A program made the translations under genes and the position numbers. Shown in pieces: positions 1-8,038 of a stretch of DNA of 26,996 bases (positions within the stretch are counted from its first letter, which is position 1; each line of letters starts with the position of its first letter). The stretch is taken from positions 1 through 26,996 of the IMG/VR virus record IMGVR_UViG_3300031974_001648. One strand, 5' to 3'. The notes under the pieces were generated by a model, which did no database searches, was not told the DNA's origin, and saw only the letters and a list, made by a program, of their open reading frames with translations. The stretch is from a virus.

Positions 1-1
1 C

Positions 2-1543
2 TTCGAGTGTAGTAAGGAAGGTGGATACAGGCGTATCAACGGTTACACTCCTCAGGCTGTGAGTACTCCTGATACTGGTTACATGAAAGGTGTGGCTAAC
101 TACCAAGGTATCCTAGTGGCTCGTGGGGATGCTTTGTATCACACCGCAGATGATGGGGTTACATGGTATCAAGTTAATAGGGATATGGCTAATGTACCTG
201 CGGGTTCTATCGGAGGTTCTACTATCCTCCCTAGACCTAACACTGTTCGTTATATGTTTGCTAGGCATTTCTACAATAACAAAGAATACATCTACATGAC
301 TGATGGGGCTAATCAACCCGCTGTATTCTCTCTGACTGACTCAGGTGACTATAGGTTTGCGGAGATCACAGCAGACGCTTCCCCAGATACACCATTACAA
401 GGAGCTAAGTACTGTACCTTCTTTAAGAATCAATTAGTATTAGCAGGAATGACTGAGGACCCTACAGCAATCTATTATAGCTCCGTAGGTAACAGTGACT
501 TCATCAGTCCTGAGGATGATGCTAAGGAAGACCCAGCTGAGAACTTCAATGGTGCTACCTCAGGTTCCATAGGTTTCGGTGAGATTGTCATGGGAATCAA
601 GGTTCATAGGGAAACACTATACGTGTTCTGTGAGAGTAGCATCTTTAAGGTTCAAGGTATTGATGCTGGTTCTCCTCAGTCTATCCCAGTAACAAGAGAT
701 ATCGGGTGTGTTGATGGTTTCTCTATTCAGGAGATTGGTGGTGACCTATTGTTCCTAGCTCCTGACGGATTGAGAACTATTGCTAAGACCGAGAGACTAG
801 ATGATATCGAACTAGGTGTTATTAGTCGTAAAGTTGATGACCTTATTAGCCCTAGGGTACTACAGTCCGAGAGATACTTATTTAACTCTACAGTAATCAG
901 GGAGAAGAACCAATATAGACTATGGTTTACTGACCTAGCGAATCCTGTTATTGCCCAGCGTGGTATCATAGCAGCCTTTACTTACATAGCAGAGAACAAT
1001 AGTTTCGAGTGGTGCTTCAGTGAGATGTCAGGCTTAGGCATGACTGCTGTTGACAACGGATATCATGAAGGTAAAGAGAGAATCATTGGTGGTAACCAAG
1101 AAGCTGATGAGATTATGCTATTAGAAAGTGGTGATACTTTCAATGGTGTTACTATTGATTACATCTGTCAACTAGCCTTCTCTGACTACGGGGACATAAG
1201 TACACGGAAGTGTATCCATAAGGTTCTCTTGAACTCCCGAGCGGAAGGTAATGTAGAGGCAGGGCTTGAGCTAAGATATGACTACAACGGTAGAGACGTA
1301 TTCCAGCCTGATGTTTACCCGCTAGAGAGGATGACATTAGCTGCTATCTTTGGTAGTCCTCAAGCTACCTTCGGTGATCCTATAGTTCTCTTTGGGGCTA
1401 CTACTTACGGGGATTCAGATATTTATGCGGAAGGCTCCGGTTTTGTGGTTTCTATACGAGTGAAATCCCTTAATACTATTCAGGATGCTCCGTTTGATTT
1501 ACAGAGTTTCCAAATTGACTTAACTACAGGAGGCAAAATCTAA
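2..1543 (+). CDS. Partial tail or head-completion structural protein (5' end outside window)
   Basis: The frame is open from base 2 to the TAA at 1541-1543, so the gene begins upstream of the window. A GTG at 59 is an internal codon, because in-frame coding continues before it with a GGYRRINGYTP segment. That Gly/Arg-rich start followed by repeated beta-strand segments (ARGDALYHTADDGVTWY, then YIYMTDGANQPAVF) resembles the beta-rich tail or packaged-DNA-stabilisation proteins at the head-tail junction of podoviruses (P22 gp10-like). No catalytic motif is visible. The stop overlaps the next start (TAATG) with an AGGAGG just upstream, so the two genes are translationally coupled. The tail-protein role is inferred from sequence character and neighbours; the exact family is uncertain. 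Confidence 0.7.
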   Translation, partial: FECSKEGGYRRINGYTPQAVSTPDTGYMKGVANYQGILVARGDALYHTADDGVTWYQVNRDMANVPAGSIGGSTILPRPNTVRYMFARHFYNNKEYIYMTDGANQPAVFSLTDSGDYRFAEITADASPDTPLQGAKYCTFFKNQLVLAGMTEDPTAIYYSSVGNSDFISPEDDAKEDPAENFNGATSGSIGFGEIVMGIKVHRETLYVFCESSIFKVQGIDAGSPQSIPVTRDIGCVDGFSIQEIGGDLLFLAPDGLRTIAKTERLDDIELGVISRKVDDLISPRVLQSERYLFNSTVIREKNQYRLWFTDLANPVIAQRGIIAAFTYIAENNSFEWCFSEMSGLGMTAVDNGYHEGKERIIGGNQEADEIMLLESGDTFNGVTIDYICQLAFSDYGDISTRKCIHKVLLNSRAEGNVEAGLELRYDYNGRDVFQPDVYPLERMTLAAIFGSPQATFGDPIVLFGATTYGDSDIYAEGSGFVVSIRVKSLNTIQDAPFDLQSFQIDLTTGGKI

Positions 1544-2286
1544 TGCCTGAAGCGTATACTCGTCAGTCGTCCTTCAGTAATGGAGACGTAATTGATGCCC
1601 CTCTGTTTAACGCAGAGTATGACCAGCTGGAAGCTGCCTTCGGTGAAACTGGTGGTCACAATCACGATGGAACTCCGGGGGCTGGTGCTCCCATTCCATT
1701 CATTGAAAAAACATCTAGTGGTCAAACTACTGGAGTCTACATCGATACCTCAGTTCCTGCGGAACCTAAGATAGTTTTTCGTGTCTTTGGTGTCGATGTA
1801 TCTACTGTGGGTGGTGACTTCTTTGGTATTACTACTGCTATCCAGCATACACCTGATGGTGGGGTAGCTCAACCTTTAAACACTTACTTAGATGGTCTAG
1901 AGGTTTCTGTAGGGGACGCCGCTGCTGATGCCGCTAGTGCTGCTGCGGATGCGGATAGAGCTGAAACTGCTGCGATGACCCTAGGTATCCCTGTGTACAT
2001 AGCTGACGCAGGAACTTATGTTATCTCAGATACCGCAGAGAACGCTGATGTGGTATTCGAGGGAGATGGGACATTAACTTTACCTACTGTACTTGTAAAG
2101 GGACGTAGGTTTACAGCAAGGGTTAGTTCTACTGCTTCTATTGAAAAGCGGGGTATTATTCCTAATCCAAGCTTCAGTATCATTGGGGACGTAAGAACTC
2201 TCACTGCTGGGGATGGTCTAGAGTTATCACCGGGTCAAGTAGTAGTTCTTGAAGCAATAAGTACAACAGAATTGGAGATTATTTAA
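1543..2286 (+). CDS. Small tail fibre or adaptor protein with HNHDG motif
   Basis: A 247-residue protein. The N-terminal 35 residues (FSNGDVIDAPLFNAEYDQLE) look like a short virion-attachment domain and are followed by GGHNHDGTPG, an HxH-type motif common in phage fibre proteins, where paired histidines often hold a metal ion. Residues about 120-145 are an Ala/Asp heptad-like run (AAADAASAAADADRAETAA) that should form a trimeric coiled coil. The C-terminal 100 residues are beta-rich and resemble the simple strand-turn domains at the end of small fibres. It lies between a tail protein and a large fibre-like protein, with TAATG overlaps at both ends. A fibre or adaptor role is likely; the binding partner cannot be told from sequence. 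Confidence 0.7.
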   Translation: MPEAYTRQSSFSNGDVIDAPLFNAEYDQLEAAFGETGGHNHDGTPGAGAPIPFIEKTSSGQTTGVYIDTSVPAEPKIVFRVFGVDVSTVGGDFFGITTAIQHTPDGGVAQPLNTYLDGLEVSVGDAAADAASAAADADRAETAAMTLGIPVYIADAGTYVISDTAENADVVFEGDGTLTLPTVLVKGRRFTARVSSTASIEKRGIIPNPSFSIIGDVRTLTAGDGLELSPGQVVVLEAISTTELEII

Positions 2287-4145
2287 TGGCTAACTTTCCT
2301 TTAACTCAGGTAGAAGGTGGGGGTTCAGATGTTGCACCTATCATCACTCAGGGTAAATTCCTGCCTGACTACCCTTCCACTGTAGGGGAGAATTACCTTT
2401 ATGATCCCCTTGGTAAACAATTTGTACCTGAGAAATTCGCAGGTAGTGACTTAGCTGTTGCTGCTTACTTAGGTCCCACAGGTACTTACACAGGTACTCG
2501 CTTTGGTTCGTCTTGCGTGACTACTGATGACGGTGAGCAGTGGGTATTCAATTGTACCCACGCAGCAGCATCAGGTAACACTACTGCTTACTTCCAAATC
2601 TATAAGAAAGAAGGGCAGTCGCTTATACACCAGTCTCAGACTACTATGGCAAGTTTCTTAAGTTTTTCTCCTCAGAACTTTGAAGTAACCATGCCTGTAC
2701 GGTGTGGTACTCAAGATACTTGGGCCATGCTTGTTGGAAATTATATAGTAGGCCCTTCTGGGTACGCTAGATTAGTTAAACTGGTTTATGATTCAGTAGG
2801 TAAAACTTGGACTGTAACTACAGGTATAAACATTCAAACACCAGCTAACTGTAACTTAGTATCTGCTGATATTATATATGATAACACAGACTCTAGTATT
2901 ATGGTGTTTTTCCCTCAGGGGATCAGCGCTGACACAGAGTGGTATAGACATGATTTCGCTAGTCTTGCACAAAGTAATGGTACTGTAGCAGTAAGGTTAA
3001 GTTTAACTAATAGACAGTACTCAAGTGTTAATGTGTTTTCAGTAGCTATGCTGCTTAGTGACGGTAACTACTCTATCACAGGAACTACTGCTGGTTTCCA
3101 AGGTGGGGTATTCTCTTGGAATGGTTCTGTATTTTCAGCGACAGGTACTAATAACTTAGGTTCTGTTAGCGCTTATAAGATTAAGATAGCCGAAGATACT
3201 TTTGTTTCTGAGGTTACTATTAGTGAAGGAACTTCTATAGTAGACATTGCTCAGTATACTAGTGGTACTACTACTCTAGACTTCCAAGCTCAGATGACTA
3301 AACAGAGACTAGCAATACCAGCTATTTCTGCTGCCTCCTCTAGTAATGCTTCTAATCACTTTGAATACATCGGTAATAACACTTTAATAGTGATATCTTC
3401 GGATTCCCGTGGTTATATTACTTGGGATACTACATTCAACATTCTCCCTGAGAGAACTAAGCTCGTAAGTACACCTAACATTACAGAGCAGGTAAATAGG
3501 AACTTTGTTGTAGACGAGAAGTACATTTGTTACACTTCGGGTGTCATTAGACACGGTAACACAGAATCATTTTCTCCGGTATTGTCTTCTTTCTGTGGTA
3601 GTCAAATTGTAGATGGCTATCGACCTATTGAAGGTGGTTCCTTGGTAGCAGAGAACGCGGGTAATATTGACATAGCAGTCACGGCAGAAACAATAGACAG
3701 TCCTGTTACTTTAGTTTCTGGTGATACCTATGGGGATTATGTAGCCATTGATACTATTACTCTCCTTAAGAGAGACCTTAAGGAACATTCCTTTTACATG
3801 GTTTCTAATAAAACGTATAACGACAGTCTAGTTCAAGGTGTAGCATTCTCGGCTACCCAAGGTCTTAATAACCTAAATATAAATACTTCGGCTGGTAATA
3901 GCTCTCGTAATATCCTAGGTAGTGGTTCAGGTCATTTCTGGGGAATCAGTTCCGCAAGTGTTGCTGAAGCTATTGCTATTCTTTTCACTGACTCAGGGGT
4001 ACCTCTAGGTTCCTACACTCAGAACCTACAGAATAGTTCAACAAGTAGAAATCATTTTAAAACAACAGGTATCAGAAAGTTAGGTCTCGCTATATACTGT
4101 GCGACTAACTCTACTGAGCTAGATGGAATAATGGAGGTTATCTAA
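2286..4145 (+). CDS. Large beta-rich fibre-like virion protein
   Basis: A 619-residue protein rich in Ser, Thr, Asn, Gly and Val with alternating hydrophobic/polar strands throughout, no membrane segment and no recognised enzyme motif. The N-terminus (MANFPLTQVEGGGSDVAP) is Gly-rich and may be a linker to the virion. The middle contains repeated YNGSVF/FSWNGSVF-like and TWDTTFN strands reminiscent of beta-propeller or beta-helix fibres. The start ATG overlaps the preceding stop and has GGAG eight bases upstream. Position at the end of a tail operon, after a small fibre-like gene, supports a tail fibre or receptor-binding role. Family not recognised. Confidence 0.6.
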   Translation: MANFPLTQVEGGGSDVAPIITQGKFLPDYPSTVGENYLYDPLGKQFVPEKFAGSDLAVAAYLGPTGTYTGTRFGSSCVTTDDGEQWVFNCTHAAASGNTTAYFQIYKKEGQSLIHQSQTTMASFLSFSPQNFEVTMPVRCGTQDTWAMLVGNYIVGPSGYARLVKLVYDSVGKTWTVTTGINIQTPANCNLVSADIIYDNTDSSIMVFFPQGISADTEWYRHDFASLAQSNGTVAVRLSLTNRQYSSVNVFSVAMLLSDGNYSITGTTAGFQGGVFSWNGSVFSATGTNNLGSVSAYKIKIAEDTFVSEVTISEGTSIVDIAQYTSGTTTLDFQAQMTKQRLAIPAISAASSSNASNHFEYIGNNTLIVISSDSRGYITWDTTFNILPERTKLVSTPNITEQVNRNFVVDEKYICYTSGVIRHGNTESFSPVLSSFCGSQIVDGYRPIEGGSLVAENAGNIDIAVTAETIDSPVTLVSGDTYGDYVAIDTITLLKRDLKEHSFYMVSNKTYNDSLVQGVAFSATQGLNNLNINTSAGNSSRNILGSGSGHFWGISSASVAEAIAILFTDSGVPLGSYTQNLQNSSTSRNHFKTTGIRKLGLAIYCATNSTELDGIMEVI

Positions 4146-4414
4146 TGTCAACTAATTTCTTTATGTTTGAGGTTTGGTCTGAATTCTCTAATGAAGAGTA
4201 TAGAGATATACAGTTAGCTGCTATTATAAACCCTACAGATACACCCGCTGAACAATTGACTTCTGCTAGGCTACACAGGATGCTAGCTAAACTAACTAGT
4301 CAGAAGTCTGTAGAAATACATTGTTTACAGGAGTGCTTAGATGCTTTTGTATCCGAGGGTGTTTTAACGAGTTTAAGGGTTTCTGAGGTTATAGATGCGC
4401 TTACTACGGCATAA
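4145..4414 (+). CDS. Small protein at the end of the tail operon, unknown function
   Basis: An 89-residue mostly helical acidic protein, started by ATG overlapping the previous stop (TAATG) with GGAGG upstream. It has no membrane segment and no motif I recognise. Residues about 36-85 look like two or three amphipathic helices (TSARLHRMLAKL, then LQECLDAFVSEGVLTSLRVSEVIDAL). Its position directly after a fibre-like gene is where many phages place a fibre-assembly chaperone, so that role is possible but unproven. A hairpin terminator follows within about 10 bases. Confidence 0.6.
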   Translation: MSTNFFMFEVWSEFSNEEYRDIQLAAIINPTDTPAEQLTSARLHRMLAKLTSQKSVEIHCLQECLDAFVSEGVLTSLRVSEVIDALTTA

Positions 4415-4424
4415 TAGACGGTGT

Positions 4425-4452
4425 GAGGGACCACTACGGTTCCTCTCCTTTA
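4425..4452 (+). terminator. Rho-independent-type terminator after tail operon
   Basis: GAGGGACC (4425-4432) pairs with GGTTCCTC (4438-4445), 8 bp including one G-U pair, around an ACTAC loop. A T/C-rich stretch (TCCTTTATATTT) follows. The T run is imperfect, so termination may be partial. It separates the tail genes from the internal virion protein genes. Confidence 0.65.
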
Positions 4453-4477
4453 TATTTAACTATGAATTACGTGGGAG
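4452..4477 (+). promoter_or_regulatory. Possible promoter region before internal virion operon
   Basis: The AT-rich gap just after the terminator holds TATTTAAC, then TATGAATTA, then a GGGAG Shine-Dalgarno. A similar block (TATTTAAC-ATAAACTTA-GGGG) follows the second late terminator at 13413-13436. Position and resemblance suggest a promoter or start signal reused at both operon starts. No clear -35 element is present, so this is weakly supported. Confidence 0.3.
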
Positions 4478-4483
4478 AAACCC

Positions 4484-6133
4484 GTGGCAATTATGAATGA
4501 AAAAGGCGTGAACATCGAGGATAAACGCGCTACTATTGATACAGATCCGACAACAGGTTCTGGTGGAGGACAACGCGGGACTATTGATTTACCTACAATA
4601 CAGTCTCCTCAGTTCGCTACAACAGCTGTAGCTCCTCCCAGTGTTGGTGAAGCAACTAATGTTATCCAGTACCCAGATCAACAACCAACAAAAGAACGTG
4701 AAGTAGGTATCCCTGATTGGGGAGCAGGTAGTGGTGTTCCTACTTTACCTGATATTATAGCAAACCCTCCGACTACTGATGAACCGGAGCCACAACCTGA
4801 TCAACCAAGTGAACCTGCGGATGCAAGGGCCACTATTGAAAATATGCTTACTGATCCTACTTCAGTTATTGCTGACAAAGATCTAGAGCAAACATATACT
4901 GAACAACAGATTCAAGAAGGTGAGATCCAAGATCCTACTAGGAATCAACTAGGGGACATTGGTGACCTTGACGCCCAAGTGACTAGCCTCGCTGATCCAA
5001 TATCAGCAGCTACAGGAGTAGACGTTCAAGAAGGGACAGCAGCCTCGGGTGTAGAGGCACAGCAAGGAGTAGCGTCCCCAGCCGTACAAGCAGCGAGTAT
5101 GAGTGCTGCTCTAATTGACCCTGCTTCGTTAACTAAGGCTGTTGATGAAATAGCTAAGATTAACCCTATGCAAGCTGCAAGTATGTCAGAGAACTTAGAT
5201 GATCTTCTTGACGGAATGGAAGACGGTAATGTTCCTCTGTGGGCTAGACCTGCTGTTTCTAAGGTAGAACAGATGTTAGCTTCCCGAGGTATCTCTGCGT
5301 CATCTGTAGGAAGGGACTCTTTGTTTAACGCTATTATCCAAGCAGCAATGCCTATAGCGCAACAAGACGCTGCTTTCCAGCAAGATGCATACAAGACTAA
5401 CTACCAAGCTAAAGTACAGGCTGTTATGTCTGACGTTAGTATGGAGTTTGCTGCTAAGCAGTTCAATGCTACTAGTAAGAACCAAGCTAGCCAGTTCAAT
5501 GCTCAAATGCAGACTCAAGTAAATCTACAGAACGCAGCTCGTGCTGATGCAATGAGTCAGTTTAATGCTCAAATGCAAACCCAAGCAGACCTACAAACTG
5601 CTTCTAGGTTAGACGCCATGAGTCAGTTTAACATACAAAACCAAATGCAAGCGGATTTACAAGAGGCTGCTCGTATAGACGCTATGGGTCAGTTTAATGT
5701 TCAAATGTCTCAACAAGGTCAGCAGTTCAATGCGTCACAAGTTAACGCTATGACTCAGATGACTGCTCAATTACAAAACCAGAGGGATCAGTTTAACTCT
5801 CAAATGGCTTCTCAGATTGAACAAAGTAATGTCAATTGGAGACGTCAAGTTAATCAAATTAATACCGCAGGAGTCAATGCAGTTAATCAGGCTAACGTAC
5901 AGAATGCGTTTAACCTAAGTAACCAAGCGTTAACCTTCTTGTGGCAGGAAATGCGTGATGAAGCTCACTGGGAATTCCAAGCTTCTGAAGCAGAGAAAGA
6001 TCGTAAGAATCAATTGGAAGCTTCTATCCTAGCGAATGAAACAGCCTTGGGTGGTGAGATTGGTACAACAATCGAAAACCTTATCAATGGTGGTAACTTC
6101 CTTAGGAGCTTCTTCTCAAGTTGGGGTAATTAA
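4484..6133 (+). CDS. Virion protein with 11-residue QFN repeats (probable internal or ejection protein)
   Basis: A 549-residue protein. GTG at 4484 is chosen because GGAG lies six bases upstream; an ATG three codons later has poorer spacing. Residues 1-200 are low-complexity, rich in Pro, Thr, Gln and Asp, and probably disordered. Residues about 200-325 are Ala-rich helices. From about residue 326 a Q-F-N motif recurs at 326, 337, 359, 381, 403, 414 and 436, continuing as QSN, QIN and QAN at 447, 458 and 469, all on an 11-residue register. Such hendecad repeats usually make long right-handed coiled coils. The C-terminus is a Trp/Glu-rich helix followed by a Gly-rich hydrophobic end. It heads an operon of large non-enzymatic proteins, in the place where podoviruses keep internal virion proteins. 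Function inferred. Confidence 0.7.
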   Translation: MAIMNEKGVNIEDKRATIDTDPTTGSGGGQRGTIDLPTIQSPQFATTAVAPPSVGEATNVIQYPDQQPTKEREVGIPDWGAGSGVPTLPDIIANPPTTDEPEPQPDQPSEPADARATIENMLTDPTSVIADKDLEQTYTEQQIQEGEIQDPTRNQLGDIGDLDAQVTSLADPISAATGVDVQEGTAASGVEAQQGVASPAVQAASMSAALIDPASLTKAVDEIAKINPMQAASMSENLDDLLDGMEDGNVPLWARPAVSKVEQMLASRGISASSVGRDSLFNAIIQAAMPIAQQDAAFQQDAYKTNYQAKVQAVMSDVSMEFAAKQFNATSKNQASQFNAQMQTQVNLQNAARADAMSQFNAQMQTQADLQTASRLDAMSQFNIQNQMQADLQEAARIDAMGQFNVQMSQQGQQFNASQVNAMTQMTAQLQNQRDQFNSQMASQIEQSNVNWRRQVNQINTAGVNAVNQANVQNAFNLSNQALTFLWQEMRDEAHWEFQASEAEKDRKNQLEASILANETALGGEIGTTIENLINGGNFLRSFFSSWGN

Positions 6134-6135
6134 GA

Positions 6136-7395
6136 ATGGGATTATTTAGTTCAATAAAGAAAGGTCTTAGTAAAGCTTGGAAGGGCGTCAAGAAAGTCGT
6201 TAAGGGCGTTGCTAAAGGTGTTAAGAAAGTAGCTAAGAAAGTTATCACATCAACTCCTTGGGGTAAGAAGGTTTGGGAACTAGGCTCTAAAGCTTGGAAA
6301 GGCATAAAGAAAGGGATAGGGAAGATAGCTTCAAAGTTAGGACCCGTGGGGATGATGGCTCTGTCCTTCGTCCTTGCGCCTATCGTAGGCCCTGCTCTAG
6401 GAGCCATGTGGAGTTCTTTCGGTGCTGGTGCTGCTGCTATGGCCACGAGTGCTAACGCTTTAGTATCTACACTAGGTACTATTGGTAACGGTGTCTTTGC
6501 TGCTGGTAACTTCATTGGCGGTACATTAGGAGCCATGGGTAACGCTATTTCCCAAGGTGCGAGTAATGTAATGTCAGGTAACTTCTCGCAAGCAGTCTCT
6601 AGTTTCGCTAGTAACATGACTAACGCTTTCACAGGTAACGCTGGTATGGCTGCTGTTCACGCTGGTGCTGCTCAAGCTTCTGCTGCGGCTGCTAGTAACA
6701 TAGCTGCTGGTGAGTCTATATTTGCTGCGGAAGGTGTAGGTGCTGCTTCTCAGGTTGCTGAGTTACAAGCTGCTACTCAATCAAGCTTAACTAACCTAGG
6801 TGCTATTGATCCTACAATGGCTGGTCAAGTGGCTGCTGAGACAGGAAGCCTAGCGTCAACACCAGAACAAGTAGCTAACTTAGGACAACCAACTGCTGTT
6901 GATGCTCCGTTACCTTCGGCTCCTGAGATTCCTAATGTTGCGGACCTAAGTGGTACTCAGTACGATCCTAATATGTTTAAACCTCAGTTCGGTGCTGACG
7001 GTTCAGTGATACCTAATCAGGCACTACAGAACCAAGCAGACATCGCTATGTTCGGTAAACCAGTGGATCAAATGACATTAACGGACATGGACGCCTATAC
7101 TCAGTTTGGTAAAGCAGGTGTCATTGGTGCTAACACACCAGCTGCCCCTACTCCGTCGTTAACTGATAACCTTAAAGAAGTAGCTAAGAGAGCTGGACAA
7201 GCTAAGGGTCTCTTAGGAGGCGGTGGTTCTGAGGAAGGTGGTTACCAACCTTATGTACCACAAGCAATTAAATCGTCAGCCGTGGGTGACTCGTCTAGAG
7301 CACAAGGGCAAGGTTCCGCAGGTTTCTCCTTACTAGGGGGAGTCCAAGGGCTTGAAGAATCCGTGCGTAGATCACAGGGCCTAATGTTTGGCTAA
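6136..7395 (+). CDS. Probable membrane-active internal virion protein with Lys-rich amphipathic N-terminus
   Basis: A 419-residue protein. Residues 1-65 are exceptionally basic: Lys-Gly-Val/Trp repeats (AWKGVKKVVKGVAKGVKK, KAWKGIKKGIGKIASKL) like cationic membrane-binding peptides. Residues about 70-180 are Ala/Gly/Met-rich hydrophobic segments (MALSFVLAPIVGPALGAMW and others) able to enter membranes. The C-terminal half is low-complexity with Pro, Gln and Gly. Start ATG lies just two bases after the previous stop. The layout suits a protein that leaves the capsid with the genome and helps cross the cell envelope. No lytic enzyme motif is seen. Role inferred; a minor capsid protein is an alternative. 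Confidence 0.65.
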   Translation: MGLFSSIKKGLSKAWKGVKKVVKGVAKGVKKVAKKVITSTPWGKKVWELGSKAWKGIKKGIGKIASKLGPVGMMALSFVLAPIVGPALGAMWSSFGAGAAAMATSANALVSTLGTIGNGVFAAGNFIGGTLGAMGNAISQGASNVMSGNFSQAVSSFASNMTNAFTGNAGMAAVHAGAAQASAAAASNIAAGESIFAAEGVGAASQVAELQAATQSSLTNLGAIDPTMAGQVAAETGSLASTPEQVANLGQPTAVDAPLPSAPEIPNVADLSGTQYDPNMFKPQFGADGSVIPNQALQNQADIAMFGKPVDQMTLTDMDAYTQFGKAGVIGANTPAAPTPSLTDNLKEVAKRAGQAKGLLGGGGSEEGGYQPYVPQAIKSSAVGDSSRAQGQGSAGFSLLGGVQGLEESVRRSQGLMFG

Positions 7396-7405
7396 GGAGA
7401 AATAA

Positions 7406-8038
7406 ATGAGCGTAATGCAACAACTACAAGATACTGCGGGGCAGACTCCTGTTGACTTCCCTAGGTTCTCAAAAAACCGAGCAGTGAGTAAGAAACAAAT
7501 GCAAGACGCTGAGGCTATGATGATGACTGCTCCTATTCCGGGGCAGTCCTTAACTCAGAACCCAGAAAGTCGAATGCCTTATGAACAACCTTCTAAGTTC
7601 TCAGATATCCAAGAGTTTATTGATGAGACTTTCGTTAGGTTCACTGACGAAGATGCTATGCCTGACTTGCTGGATGCTATGCGAATGGGCTTACCAGTAG
7701 AACATATAGCTGAGAAGTACCTTACCAAAGCCTTCAGGGACGGGGAGATTAACCCTGACATGATGCTTCTTTGTATCGAGCCTACTATCTACATGCTTAT
7801 CTCCATAGCTACTTTTGCTGAGATTGACCCCGTGTTATATCCTGAGGACCCTATGTTAGATGAGGAAGTCAATGCTTCTCACACTGACCTATACAAGAAG
7901 GCTACTCAAGAAATGCTTACGGAAGACGATGGTGATGGTAAGGTTACAGTGAATGATTTTCAAGCCCCTGCTAACGCACCTCAGAATTTACTTCAGCGCA
8001 CCGAGCAAGCTGTAGCTAAAGTTAAAGGAGATATGTAA
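7406..8038 (+). CDS. Internal virion operon protein with EF-hand-like loop
   Basis: A 210-residue acidic protein with AAGGAG upstream of its ATG. The middle (residues about 65-150) is helical, with a hydrophobic stretch PTIYMLISIATFAEI. Near residue 175 the sequence EDDGDGKVTVND fits the 12-residue EF-hand calcium loop: acidic residues at positions 1, 3, 5 and 12, Gly at 6 and Val at 8. Position 1 is Glu and 12 is Asp rather than the usual Asp and Glu. The N-terminus is polar and unstructured-looking. Its stop overlaps the next start (TAATG). A structural role is implied by neighbours; the family is not recognised. Confidence 0.6.
   Translation: MSVMQQLQDTAGQTPVDFPRFSKNRAVSKKQMQDAEAMMMTAPIPGQSLTQNPESRMPYEQPSKFSDIQEFIDETFVRFTDEDAMPDLLDAMRMGLPVEHIAEKYLTKAFRDGEINPDMMLLCIEPTIYMLISIATFAEIDPVLYPEDPMLDEEVNASHTDLYKKATQEMLTEDDGDGKVTVNDFQAPANAPQNLLQRTEQAVAKVKGDM

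Noticed and set aside
6102-6632. A 176-residue frame on the - strand opposite the 419-residue gene
   Set aside because: It is rich in Pro, Leu and Ala only because it is the complement of a Lys/Gly/Ala-rich repeat. It runs opposite to a well-supported gene, has no ribosome binding site and no recognisable domain.
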